Source: Ciborinia camelliae (lineage: Eukaryota; Ascomycota; Leotiomycetes; Helotiales; Sclerotiniaceae). From it: DNA of 64,000 bases. The notes below the pieces were generated by a model. That model did no database searches. It saw nothing but the letters and a program-made list of their open reading frames with translations, and was not told the DNA's origin. Made by a program: the position numbers and the translations under genes. Shown here one piece after another: positions 1 through 11,824 of this stretch. Each line of letters opens with the position of its first letter. Position 1 is the first letter of the stretch. The stretch covers positions 666,659 to 730,658 of the forward strand of contig JANPYM010000017.1 in NCBI GenBank assembly GCA_025890175.1, written 5' to 3'.

Positions 1-975
1 GAAGCTTAAAGAGGTGAGTCTATCTTTCCCCCTCCCTTACCTTATTCTTGTATTCAAAAATATCTCATGATATCTCTTCTCTCGATATATTGAACACCGG
101 AACTTATTTGGGTTGAATATAGATTCAAGCTTTGTATGCACAACATGCTCAGGCTACCACGGCTCTGAAGGATCATCAAGATCCAAATCAACACGATTCC
201 ACTTCTTCTTCAAGACCAGATAGTAGAGCTTCTACTTCTTCGGATCCTATGATCTTTCCCGGCTTGTACTCTCCAAGTGGTTTCGATGTTTTACAAATCT
301 TGGTACGTCCCTCCGTCTCCGTGTCAATTGTATCCGATCCAATCCGATCCGATCAGATCAGATCGGTGGAAACTTCTTTCTCATCTGATCTCCTCTCACA
401 TCCCCCATCTCTTCGCAACCCTCGAAACCCAAAATATCATGGGATCTTAAATTAACATCCCCCCTCAGTTTCAAGTTCAACGTCGTCCAAACCCTACATA
501 TTCCCTAGGCAATATCGATAGCGGTGTCGCACTCGTTCTCTGTGATTCCTCGCGTCCTCACTGTCCCATCGTTTACTGCAGTGAACCCTTTCAACGCCTA
601 ACCGGTTACTCGCAAACGGAAATCGTGGGGAAGAATTGCAGATTCCTTCAATATCCTTATGTGGATGCGAATACGTTCGAAGCTCTCGGGAATGCACCGG
701 GGCCAACAGAAATCAAGACGGAGACGGAGACGCAGATTCAACAACATCGAAATTCAGATCCTAACGCGGCGGCAAAATCCATCATCCGAAATGCACTGCT
801 GTCGAATCAAGAAGCTCAGGTTACATTGGTTAATTATCGGAAGAATGGAGAGAAATTCCTTAATGTTTTGACGACGGTTCCGGTTAGTTGGAGGACGAAA
901 GACGGGGAGGAAAAAAAATATATCGTCGGATTTCAAGCAGTCGCTCCACCGATGTTTCGTTCTCCATCTTCGTGA
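1..975 (+). CDS. vvd: VVD-like LOV-domain blue-light photoreceptor (5' partial)
   Basis: Small flavin-binding photoreceptor of the Neurospora VIVID type, which in that family damps White Collar-driven light responses. Exons as read: up to 13 (donor GTGAGT), 123-302 (donor GTACGT) and 469-975, all joining in phase 0; the start lies upstream of the window. The N-terminal cap has the family pattern PGLYSPSGFDVLQIL. The LOV core follows with the diagnostic GKNCRFLQ (bases 622-645), whose Cys forms the light-dependent flavin adduct. Near the end are the NYRKNGEKF strand and a GFQ motif with the usual Gln. There is no second domain after the LOV core, as expected for VVD rather than WC-1. The loop after the NCRFLQ helix carries a Thr/Glu/Gln-rich insertion (about 700-770), longer than I expect for Neurospora VVD. 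The assignment is firm for LOV and good for VVD. Confidence 0.85.
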
Positions 976-3000
976 TGGGGAGGTTATATGGGGATGGGGA
1001 GTGCTTAGGGTGATGTGATGATATGTGCGATCGATCCGATTGGTTCATTACCGGTAATACTCTCTATTATCATCTCGATAATATCGGACGATAGTCCCCG
1101 ATACATAAAATGGTTTTCATCATGGCGGGCAGCATCTGACGTTTGGGAACGCCAGATGTATCGAAGGTTCGATACAATGGCATGGGGTGGCTCCTTTGGG
1201 AATTTTTCAGTTTTTTCTGTATTATGGAATGGTTGTGGGTTGTGGGTTGGGGGTTGTAGGTTGTTGGTTGGGGGATGATATACCCATCCATATTATCTAC
1301 CTATGTTTCCAATTATACCTAGGTACCTAATGGGAGTTGGAGATTTTTGGTTGGCACTGGGTCATTGTTGTCATTGTCATTGTCATTGTTAGATGAGATG
1401 GGATGAGATGAGATGAGATGGGATGGGATGGTTACTTTGGTACCTACCTTGGTATGGATTCATTCATTTATGGATTGGAACGGAGCGGAGGGGAGCGGAT
1501 AGGAGCTAGCTAGGGGTGGGCGCGGAGCTGGGAGCTGGGAGATTGGAAAGGGGAGATTGGAGATTGGATCGCGGTCTTATATATGGGATGGGATGGTATC
1601 GGATGGGATGGGTATCGGATGGCTTGGGATGGTATCGGATGGTATCTGATGGGATGGTATTATTGCATACATACATGGCGCAAGAGGGAGGTTTTATTTT
1701 ATTTTATTTTCTTCTTTGATTGGGTAAGGTAAGGTAAGGTACTTTATGCATGTATGTATCTAGGTCTAGGTGTCTGTCTAGGTGTCTAGGTAGGGAGGCG
1801 GGAATTGGAGTTGGGGTGCGGAGTTTGGGTGCGGAGTTTGGGTGCGGAGTTTGGGTGCGGAGTTGGGGTGTTGGTGTATTATATAAATACAGGCATCGGA
1901 TACTATAGGCGGAGTGGAGTGGAGATAGATGTAAATGGAATGAAGATAGAAATGAGGATTAAGATAGGAATGAGGATTAAGATGCAAATGAAGATGGAGA
2001 TGGAAATGAAGATGAAAATGAAGATAGATAAGAAAATGGATGAGGAAATGAATAGGGAAATTCGAGATGTGATTTGACTACCTAGATAGATAGATATGAT
2101 GTGATATAATGTGATATGATTTGCAGGTGGTTGATTGGTAAGGAATGCGGAATGCGGAATGGGGAGGGGGAGGGGAGGGGGGAGGGTTAGATGGGGAAGG
2201 GGGAAGGGGAGACCCGGAGAAGGGGGAGTGAAAAGTGGATGGATGGATGGATGGATGGTATGGATGGTATGGTTAGATAGATAAAGTATTTAATAAATTA
2301 ATAAATGGTTAAAATTGAAAGTAAAAATTGAAAATGAAGAGAGGAAGGGGAAGGGGGAAGGGGAGGGGGAAGGGGAGGGGGGAAGAGTGGAAGGGGAGGG
2401 GGGAAGAGTGAAAAGTGAAGGGAGAGAGAGTCATAGGTAGATAGGTAGTGACTGACCTGACTTGACTTGACTTGACTCGACATGGCACTCCATTTTTCCC
2501 ACAAACAATCTTCCAAGAATGCTGTGGAATTGGAAGCCTCCCAAATGATATATATAGATAACCTACCTATCAACCAACCTCTCGGTGAGGTCTCCAACCC
2601 AACCTAAGTATCGTCATTGTCATCATCATTGTCATTGTCATCATCATTGTCATTGTCATCATCATTATTATTGTCATCATGACGCGAAGAAATCCCATCG
2701 TTAACTTGAAACCTTAACCCCCCAAATTTCTAAACTACTTATCATTTACTATTGCTAAGCATAGCTTAGCATATCCGTAACATACATTCCCTTCGCGAAA
2801 CAAAATAGAGTCACGGGCTGGGCACCCCTTAGAATCATCGGCCATACATAGATTTTGGAATATTCATGGGATGGATGGGATTGATGTGCTATATACAGAT
2901 ACAGCAAGCGCTTATGGCGGCTGAATACCTAGCGGTACCTATGCTTATATTGTATATGTGTGATCTATATATAGGTATCTAGGTATAGATAGTATATTAT
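976..3000. repeat. Low-complexity intergenic DNA
   Basis: No supportable gene. The stretch is dominated by simple repeats and purine-rich tracts: GGATGAGAT/GGATGGTATC units at about 1395-1660, a four-fold GGTGCGGAGTTTG unit at about 1814-1870, GATGAAGATGGA-like runs at about 1940-2050, GGGGAAGG runs at 2160-2410 and CATTGTCAT runs at 2610-2680. Open frames here are products of the repeats. Confidence 0.7.
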
Positions 3001-3380
3001 TGTTGGAATCACCATGGGCGATGGAGAACAAATGTACTATAGTATGTATTGAGGAATCAGGTCACATGGTTTCCGGTCACATGATCAGGGATCACGTGGT
3101 AAGCTATACCGCATAGGGTATGGGGGAGTAGCATATAAGGGCAGCTGGGCTGCCACCAAATACATACTCCTTAGTCAAATCAATATACCATATTCTACCC
3201 CAGTACTTCCTTCCTACCGTATTACTGGTCATCCCAGGATATACGATTAATAGTATGCAGTATATTTGGCTCGAAGCTCTACAAACTATACTACAGATCA
3301 ACTATATAAGCGCGCTAGCGCATGCTAGCGCCGTGCGCTGCATGCGCTTTGCGTGCCGTAGGCACGTGATTTATCCAACA
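3001..3380 (+). mobile_element. Solo LTR of a Copia-like retrotransposon
   Basis: The 380-bp segment starts TGTTGGAATCAC and ends GTGATTTATCCAACA, the short inverted TG...CA termini typical of fungal Ty1/Copia LTRs. The flanking 5-mers are ATTAT (2996-3000) and GTTAT (3381-3385), an imperfect target-site duplication with one mismatch. No internal gag/pol is adjacent, so this is a solo LTR left by recombination. An inverted fragment of the same element lies at 33391-33599. A GC-rich palindromic patch (CTAGCGCATGCTAGCG) lies inside at about 3311-3330. Confidence 0.65.
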
Positions 3381-4126
3381 GTTATAAAATAGTTCTATAT
3401 ATACTAGCTTAGTCATCGAGCTAAGTTCTATAAAATCTCCGATTCTATAGAACTTAGCTTAATATAAAATAATAAGTTTAATAGATATCTCTTAAGCTTT
3501 TGGAAGTTGCAGATACGAAAGGTGTTAAGCGTTCGATTAAGATGAGGTTGAATAATTAGATTAGTAGCTTTCTCTCACTATCTGGAGCAAGATGAGGACC
3601 TACCCGGTGTAAAATTGTCAGTCTACCTCTTTTTGCTGCGAAGCTTCGAGATGGTATAATTAAAAGGTAGATTATTTTATCCGTTTGTGCAATTAATGCG
3701 GAGATATCAAGGAGTGATAGATTGGGATCGGTATATGCAATGCTCTCTAGTGAAGCGCCGATCGCACTATGAACATGTCATTTGTTATATCGAATGGAAA
3801 GTGACAGATTGTGTATTTTGATATAGATTGCACTTGTGTTGAATATTGAGAATTCTGGGTTTTGAAGAACAGGTTTCTCCAGCAAGAACTACTAGTTGAC
3901 ATTATAGGCTTATGCGCTTTACTTTGCAACACCTTTCTTTAAGAAAAATACAAAAGAAGAGCAAGAAATTTGAAGTATACTTTGGAGTGGGTGGTGTAAT
4001 GATCTTTTGCAAGATCAAACCAGACAATGATTCCCGCAGAAAGACTTCCTCAACAAATGTAAGTACAAACTCCACCTGCAGTAATAAATAATATAATCAA
4101 TTAAATGATATATAATTGCCAACAAA
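3381..4126. other. AT-rich intergenic DNA with an inverted-repeat element
   Basis: No gene is supported. At about 3411-3466 a small hairpin-forming element has GCTAAGTTCTATA facing TATAGAACTTAGC around a short loop. A diverged copy lies at about 5319-5372. The rest is AT-rich sequence of the kind left by decayed transposons. Confidence 0.5.
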
Positions 4127-5023
4127 CTATATTCTTTTAACAGCAAAGACGGGTCGAATCTCAAAGATCGAACATCTATTATCCATAATATCAAACCTTA
4201 GCTCTCTACCAACTGCTGTCATTACATCGTAAAGATGATCATTCCGGCTATCTTTACTCCCCTTCCCCTCAAAGATCTTTTTTTCATCATTCCAAACGAA
4301 AGCCCCGCATGGCGCTTCTCTGCACTCCCACTGCGACTGCACAGACGGCACGGGAGGGTGACATGTTTTTTCCATATCCGATCGTGTGTCGATGATAATG
4401 TATAATACTTTGAGATTGATAAAATTAAAATACATCCCCCTTATGTAGTCAGGATCCCTTTCAAGTAAATCTTCCCGTAAAGCAAGACGCGTGACTTCAT
4501 TCCATTTACCATGAGCCAGATTGACCGTATCGAAATATGAATATATATTATAAGGGTAGTGAAAGAGAATCCTCGATTCGTCATACGGTACATAAAGTAT
4601 ATCACTCTCTGGGTCGAAAGGACGTGCTAGGATTGGATATGGTGTTTTCTGACATATTTTGATACCGTGCCTGCGAGCCCAACCAAGAACGATGTCGCGA
4701 GCTTCGCGGTTCACAAATATGAGAGGCGTGCTAATCTGACTATAATCTAGAAGTTCGTGACAAAACCGATAATTTGTTCTAAGATCTTCAGCGATAAAGT
4801 CATCGTTTAATTCGTCATCGCAGGATTCGGGGTCAGACTCGGGGAAAACAATTCGAGCCTGCCAAAGTTCTTCATTGTAGAAATAGAGGGTTGGCGAGAA
4901 TTCTGATGGGAGAGCTTCACGCCATATTTGACTGCGTAGTTCAAATGCAAGGTTGGAGAAGAGGGGAAATGTAGAAGTTGAGGTGCCTGTTTTTGTGGTC
5001 GTTGTCACTGTCGCTGCAGCCAT
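4127..5023 (-). CDS. 2EXR-domain protein
   Basis: Single-exon gene of 298 residues. After a short Thr/Ser-rich start, residues about 19-39 read FPLFSNLAFELRSQIWREAL, the hallmark opening of the fungal 2EXR domain, a family of unknown function found in large numbers in leotiomycetes. Further on are INREARDIVL-like (here VNREARDIVLGW) and DILYVPYDES motifs typical of these proteins. The start ATG at 5021-5023 gives a standard N-terminus. There is no signal peptide or membrane segment. It stands alone between AT-rich regions, consistent with an expanded, mobile family. The family call is firm; no function is inferred. Confidence 0.8.
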   Translation of the reverse strand: MAAATVTTTTKTGTSTSTFPLFSNLAFELRSQIWREALPSEFSPTLYFYNEELWQARIVFPESDPESCDDELNDDFIAEDLRTNYRFCHELLDYSQISTPLIFVNREARDIVLGWARRHGIKICQKTPYPILARPFDPESDILYVPYDESRILFHYPYNIYSYFDTVNLAHGKWNEVTRLALREDLLERDPDYIRGMYFNFINLKVLYIIIDTRSDMEKTCHPPVPSVQSQWECREAPCGAFVWNDEKKIFEGKGSKDSRNDHLYDVMTAVGRELRFDIMDNRCSIFEIRPVFAVKRI

Positions 5024-6591
5024 GATTGTTGGATATCAGATTTCCGTGATTGGTACCCGGTTTAATAAGTGATGTGAAAGACAGTGAGTCTGTATGGGAC
5101 TTGGGGCATGAGATGAGATATGCGTAATCTTAACTGATTTCTCGAATAATTGAGGTTCTGTCAATGTTTCTGATTTTTCGAGTTCTGATTGCAAGTTTTG
5201 TTGCTGTCTATTGCGGCACAGTTTTAGTGGATATAGTTACCACGTCATCCTACACTATTCCACATTGGGATATCTAAAATTTGTACATAGCGGCGCAGCA
5301 ACTTAGATTAGCATTGATTAGTCATCGAGATTCTCATATAGAATCTTCCGATTCCATAGAACTTTAGCTCTTTAGTTACAATAATACAACGATGCATACA
5401 TATATGTTTTACAGTAACGAAAGATTGACGACTTTTGGGGGTACCCCAATATGCAAAAGGCGAACCAACTTGAGAGGATAAAAAATCAAGAAATTGTAAC
5501 GTTATTAAATGAAAGTTAGAGGTGAAAATCATATAGCAAGAAAGATCGTCTCCTTTACTTCGCTTAACGCAAGATTAATTTGCATATAAATATAAGCTAT
5601 CTAACCGAATTAGTCTAAAGATGAAGAATGGATTAGAGCTAATCTCCTTCGAGTATTCATGGCAAACTAGGCCCCAGATGAACAGATCAAAATGTATTTT
5701 CTGCTCCACTTGCAAGGACTAAGAAACCCTTCATGATACAAGCCGCGGGGTGGAGATATTTTTGTCTTCAACTTCGTTTCTCGTACTTCGTTTCCGAAAG
5801 GCTGAGGGAGATGTACTAATGTGTACTCTTCAAAACTTTTGAAGGAATGCTGTTTAATCAAGCGCGAGATCCCCGGCTTCAACATCCATAATAGTTTCAA
5901 CATTTCATATTTCAGAACTTGGTATCATTTCCTCTTTCAGGGACTCCTTCCACTACTTTATACAAATTCTCAAAGATCATATTGAAATTGCCATTGCGCA
6001 TCAGATATAAAGATCTTTTATTTACCACTACGTTCTTTTCAATATCAGGGAATAAAACAATACCGCTAAAATTGCCTTGTTGAGCATCATCAGACGCTCA
6101 ATAGTGTGTATTCGTTCAAATTCTTTTATGTATTAAAAAATGTAACAATGACCAATGTTATATTTCTAGAATTCGCGCCAAAAGACTTACACAGATAGTC
6201 CTGATGAAGTGATACTTGATATCTACTGGTTTTTATTGGAAAATAAATACATTTCACTTTAACTCATGAATAGGTATCCCCCGAGGGTCGTGATGGAAGA
6301 TGCAATAAACGTTTAAAAAATATAAAGGCGTTTCTTCATCTATTAACACAATAATACTCATGAGTGGGACCAGTAGTATCTATCCACTATGTAAGGCTCG
6401 GTTGAACTAGAGTAAGAAGAAGTATCAGGGCTTCAAGTTGAGCGTGACAATTGCAATATCACGAGATATCAACAGCTCCATAACACTTTTTCTAAAACGT
6501 TAACATGATTCTACAATCTGGTGCCATACTCGTATAAATTAACCTTATTGGCGAATAGTTTGGACTATACAGAAACGCATTATGAGCGCAT
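5024..6591. other. Gene-free AT-rich stretch
   Basis: No supportable gene. It contains the second copy of the short hairpin element (about 5319-5372; compare 3411-3466). Short open frames here lack codon or domain character. Confidence 0.5.
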
Positions 6592-8571
6592 TTAAAGACT
6601 GTTAGCTGCAGTCGCAGCTTTGAGCACCTTCTCCACATTCTCGTGCCTTGGCTTCAGATATATATGGAAAGGGACAGGAGATCGACCTGACAGTCCATCA
6701 TATTCCTTGAGATCGATTGGATGTTCAGGTACAGACTCCATTTTAAAGGCCCAAATCATGCGTGAAATAGACAGCCAGATCTCACGCTCAGCGACCCACA
6801 TACCGGGGCAAATACGCCGCCCAGCGCCAAACATCCAGTTATCTCGCTTATATGGATCAGACAAATTGGAGCTATCGGCTGATGTGAGGCTATCATTTAA
6901 GTAGCGGTCAGGCTTTTGTATGAGAGTCTAGTTAGCTCTAAATCTTATTACAAAGACGTTAGATCACTTACGTTGAAAGTCATGGGGTCCGGATGACGCT
7001 TTTCGTCATGATGCATAGTCCATGTGTTGAGGACCAACGCGGTATCTTTCGGAATGAACTTTCCCTTGTATGTGAAGGAATCAGATGAAAAATGTGGTGT
7101 AATCAGCCAAAAAGGGTTGTGGCAACGCTCTACCTCTTTCAAGATGGCGTGGCAGTAAGGTAAATTCTTTTCGTCTTCGACGCTAGGAAGGCGGTCTCTG
7201 CCGACAACACAATCGAGCTCTTCCTGGGCACGCTTCTGGATCTCGGGGTAGGAAGGAATTAATGCCGAGAACCATTGAATAATAGAAGCGGTGGTCTCAA
7301 CGCCACCGATCATAAAGGCGGATGAGAGGATTGCCAAGTCTAGGTCATCAAGATTCTCTTCTGTGCGCACTCGAAGTACAGTCTGAGCAAGACAATCAGG
7401 GACTTCCTCGCCAGCTTGCATACGTTGCTCGATATCCTTGATCATACCACCATAAGTACTAACGAGATCACGATGGAGCTTGCGTCCACGCGAACGTATG
7501 CTTGTGGGCAGATATTGAAGAAGAGGAACAAAATCGACTAGGTTAGACATGGGCCCTGTGAGGTTCCTATATTACAGTAAGTGAATGAGGTTTTGAGGTT
7601 ATATTGTAACGAGAACCTGTTACATGAACTCTCGGCTTAGCCTTAGGGATTCCTTGACTATGGGGTCTTCGACCGTGTTCGTTCTTGTTCCGAAGACAAT
7701 AGTTAACATAACGTTGAGCGAGCAGCGGCCGGCAAATGTCTGAGGATTGACAAGTGCTGTCCCGTTTTTGCTTGCATCGAAAAGGCATTTGACCATGTCG
7801 GTGGCCTCACGGTCTAGCACATGTGTGTATTTGTCGACTTCTTTTATGTGAAGCCAGGTTATGGCAAGGCGGCGGTGCTGCTTCCTAAAGTGAAATGAGA
7901 TGTTAGTCTTAGATTCATGGACTGTGGTTTCAAAATCAAGGCAGCAAAAAGAATATGGAGACAAACCAGGTTTCATTATAAGGTGTGGCTGTGATCCCAC
8001 GACCAACGAAAACGGTTTGGCTCTTGATAAACATTTCCTTGCGTGATGAGAAAACAGCACCGTTAGACACCATTAGATCCTTAGCAATTTCCGGGCTAGA
8101 GATAATGAGAAAAAGCTGATTGCCCAACCAGATGGTATATAGATCGCCGAACTTCCGAGCCCATTTGTCTAGAGTAAGCTCCGGATAATGTGACAGAAAT
8201 GGAAAAGAACCTTAATGTTTGGAAAATTGAGTTAGTGCCGTAGATATTCTTCACAGGAGGTCTAAAAACGAACCAATAATAGGAAGCCCAATGGGTCCAT
8301 CTGGAATTTTGTTGCCCGACGTATCTTTCAAATTGCTGGAATTGTACATGTACGAAGTGAGTAGGACAGCAATTAAAACGGTAAATAAAATAAATGTGAA
8401 ACAGTGGTTGTCTATTGTAGATGGTAGGAGTAATGACTCTGGCATATTAATGCTGGCTTCAGTTGTGTTGTCCATTTTGTAATAGACTTTCTTGAATTGT
8501 AGTTGATAGAAGAGTGTAGAACCAGGTCCAAGTGATATGGTTGTAGAGATGGCAAATAGCTGGATACTCAA
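6592..8571 (-). CDS. Cytochrome P450 monooxygenase (E-class group I type)
   Basis: Microsomal heme monooxygenase. Exons, all frame-consistent: 8274-8571, 7967-8210, 7624-7884, 6972-7566, 6592-6912 (stop TAA at 6592). An N-terminal anchor (CFTFILFTVLIAVLLTSYMY) precedes a hinge with PDGPIGLPIIG. The C-helix has a W followed by KQHRRLA, the I-helix GGVETT, the K-helix ExxR as EVER, the PERF region NPDRYL, and the heme loop FGAGRRICPG with the axial Cys. From the upstream ATG the protein has 572 residues; an ATG at 8475 gives 540, a more usual length, and may be the true start. The donor of exon 1 (GTTCGT) is unusual. The K-helix is followed by CHNPF where WRP-like sequence is common. No secondary-metabolite partners flank it. 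The substrate is unknown. Confidence 0.87.
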
Positions 8572-10297
8572 TGTCAGTTTCCAGTGTCTGAACTGTATAA
8601 TCTGTGATGAAAGAGTTCATTGATACTCATTCTAAGTGAGGAGTATTTTAGTATATATGGACACCATTATGCCCCTTGTCACCAACATGATGTAAGGCCA
8701 TGTATGATATTTCTAGGATTCTATATGTCGCGATACATTTCAAGCATGTGACCACAGTGTGACCTCAGTGTGACCTGTGGTCACGCCCTAGCGGCCGCAC
8801 TACCCGGGGGAGTCTTATGACAATTATAGCTCGTATGATTCTTCAATATCTCAACTTTGGGGTCATCGTTAGATAAGAAGACAGTATTTGCCGAGATTTG
8901 AAAGAATAGATCATTTGAGGCTCAAATGTAGATCAAATTCAAGTTGAACTTAGAAGCTCTTTAGTATATAATTCAATTTGGGATTAGATATTGGATTTAA
9001 TAATAGAAAATCTATTAGCATATTGAGATTAGGGTTAAATAATCGATAAATATTAAGAATACAATCACTATAGTATTACCAGTATGTAATCTGTCACGAT
9101 AGAAGCTAGAAATAGAAAGTATTGTATTGACTAGCGAGTAGAATATATGACTATTGAGCCCCCGCCCTTATATGCCACTCCCCCATCCTCAATATGGCCT
9201 AGTGTCGAACTATATAATCTGACTTCCTTAATAATAAACTTATTTAAAAGGAATGTTAATAGATTTTTTAATAATCTTGTAAAATAATGACTAATATTAT
9301 TAATATCAAATAATATATTCGACGAAAAAAGCCAGAATAAAGAAATTACAAATAAGGATCTTATTTGAAATAGTGGAAATGCAAAAGCGTTTAATACTTA
9401 TTCGGCTAACCGAGGTTCTCATTAGTTCAAAGACCCATCACTCCCTTCGTCATTAAGCATCATCACAACGATAGAACACACAGCCTTTACAGCCCAATAT
9501 AATCTGTGCCCGCCAATAATCGGTCTATCATCATACGACACCACACTATAAAGCCGAAGAAACAATAATAGACAATCCGGTAAGGCTCAGACTCCGCGGA
9601 GATGCGTGATAATCGTGGGTGGGTAGCCCTAATGTCCTAATGTTGCTTGTTTCCAGCACGCTTTTGAAGTGCGAACTTGCACTGAATCAGCGGCAATGAA
9701 GCCACTCATTATCAGATCCTGGGTTAAATGTTACCTAAAGAGAATGCACCATCCAGAACGTATATATATACATACATATGCAATATTGTGGCTTCTCGAA
9801 TATCAAACGGCTCGGGCTTTTTTAGGATCTTCGCGGTGGATGATTCCTTCCATCGTTGCGGTTGCCGCATTCCTAAATTCCGTCTTACAAAATCGTGACA
9901 ATTCATATTAACCATCACTCTTTCGTCGATCTTAATACCTTAGCTAATGGGATCATCTAAACATGTTTGTATAGTACAGTAGTTCAATTTCCATGAACGG
10001 GAAGCGGTTATACATAATGCAAAATAACTTAAAAAGAATCGAAGGTCTGCATCATAATTTTATTTAGGTTTCTAAGGAATTGAATACCTATGCTTTCAGC
10101 CCTATTGTACCCGGTAGATATAAGCAAGGTAATAATAAATATCTCGGACCCGAGTCTCGACCTGCAAATTCTAGATCCTGGGTGACGTGACTTACATGTA
10201 AGGGTTCTACTATGATTTTTTAATCATTGAGCCTAAGGTCCCTTAGTCACTTACGTCTGTTTACCAGTAGCGACCTCGGACTGAAACAATTTCCTTC
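8572..10297. other. AT-rich gene desert with repeat fragments
   Basis: No gene is supported. At 8748-8784 two perfect 10-bp arms (GTGACCACAG / CTGTGGTCAC) flank a 17-bp loop that itself repeats AGTGTGACCT. At 9165-9186 a 22-bp match to the LTR family at 3001-3380 (CCCTTATATGC-ACTCCCCCAT) suggests a third, strongly decayed copy. About 8930-9370 is very AT-rich, as expected for RIP-mutated repeat DNA. Confidence 0.45.
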
Positions 10298-11065
10298 TCA
10301 CTTTTCTTCGATCTCGCGCTCGATGGGCAAAACCGAGACCACTTTCTTAGCCCGAGCCGGTTCCCACCAGAAACTCGGATACTTTTGTTGAATATTATTG
10401 CTAATCAAAGCTATAACAACCATCACCGTAGACGAAAACAATACTACAGGTAATAAATACCAGTTCAGTCGATTAATCGTCGTATCGATAATGGGAAGCA
10501 GAGCCGTTGCACCTGCTGGCGGATGAATCGTCTTAGTCGCTTGCATCACTACAATTGCAATGGAAGCGGCTAGAGAAGCTGCTAACCAACTAAGGCGTGG
10601 GACGGGCTCGTCGTCGGTGAGATTGTGTAATTGGAAAATTTGGCAGATGATGATACCTGTTAAGGCGCTGAGGAAATGGCCTCCAAGGACGGCTCGTGGC
10701 TGCGCCAAAGGTGCTTCTGGGACAGCATAGCATAGCACCGCAGTGGCACCCTTTACGAAGATTTGTTAGCCACCGAACACTGGTAGAATAAGGGAAGTGG
10801 AAGATTCAAATCGAACATGGTTTGGCTCGAGGTCAAAACTTACGTATGAGGCCACGAGTTGCGGTACTCCTCGCTCGATGAAATATGTTGCCTGCCCGAA
10901 AATTGCCTGTAAAATTGATAGACTGCAAAATGCTCCCACAAAGGCCCACACATAAGAAATGTACAATGGTTTCGGCTGTGATGGCTGGTTGCGTACACCG
11001 AACCAGCGTGTGATGCAGGAGGGTAGCCGGTGAAGCCAACTGGTTTGCTTTTTATCGTCTGTCAT
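10298..11065 (-). CDS. HPP-family integral membrane protein
   Basis: Two exons, 10844-11065 and 10298-10750, separated by a GTAAGT...AAAG intron, give 224 residues. The protein carries the motif that names the family, here KTIHPPAGATALLP, in the second half. About four hydrophobic segments are visible: YVWAFVGAFCSLSILQAIF, HFLSALTGIIICQIF, LAASLAASIAIVVMQ and YLLPVVLFSSTVMVVIAL. HPP proteins of plants and cyanobacteria have been linked to nitrite transport; the role in fungi is not established, so no substrate is claimed. The length is typical for a fungal single-HPP protein. The ATG at 11063-11065 is the first in frame. Confidence 0.85.
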
Positions 11066-11824
11066 CGTGGGATTTATGACGCTGGTGGAGGGGCGATTGT
11101 AAAGAGTCTGCTTTTCATGAAAAGAAAAGCGGCTGTGGAAGTTTTGGCTAAGGATTAAGAAGAGTGGACTGAGAATACATTATCTATATACAGAATACCT
11201 AGTGAATTATGATGACAAATATACTAGGTATGATTAATACCTACCTAGGTACTAGCAATCCTTGGAATAGCCTCAATATACAACTAGAGAGACTAGGGTA
11301 TATCCATTCGAAGGTTTCCTCATTACAATTAGACTAAGAATAAAGTATGTTATATGATTACCTACCTAGTACCTATTTAATATTTGAATTTAATGTACGT
11401 ATATCATTTTAAGCGAGGAGAGAAGATAAGATAAGAGCGAAAGCTTATTTGAGATGAGATCTACACGTTGTATAATGCAAGCACGTGCGTGCACGATGTA
11501 GGGTATATATCTACTAAGCCTAAAAAACACACTCCTGTCATCCCCTGGCAACCTCTCCTATAATACTGTAGAGGTATTTAGAGAATCAATAATCTGGCGA
11601 TCATCTAATAGCTATATACCTACCTACCTAATGTGTATAGTCAATTTTCAAAAAGGGCTTTGAATAATCTCATGGATTTTAAAATGAGTTTTCCGTACCA
11701 TCACCATTACCATGTCCTCCCTTCTACTTCTCCTTCTCCTCCTCCCCACTAATATTTTCCAATAACATAATTAATTTCGCGCTCGCTCTCCCCTTCCCCC
11801 CCCTCTTTCCTCACATTTTCTTTT
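11066..11824. other. Intergenic, TAGGTA microsatellites
   Basis: No gene is seen. Several ACCTACCTAGGTA-type tracts (about 11225-11260, 11360-11380, 11615-11635) and a pyrimidine-rich stretch at 11700-11800 lie between two convergently oriented or tandem minus-strand genes. Confidence 0.5.
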
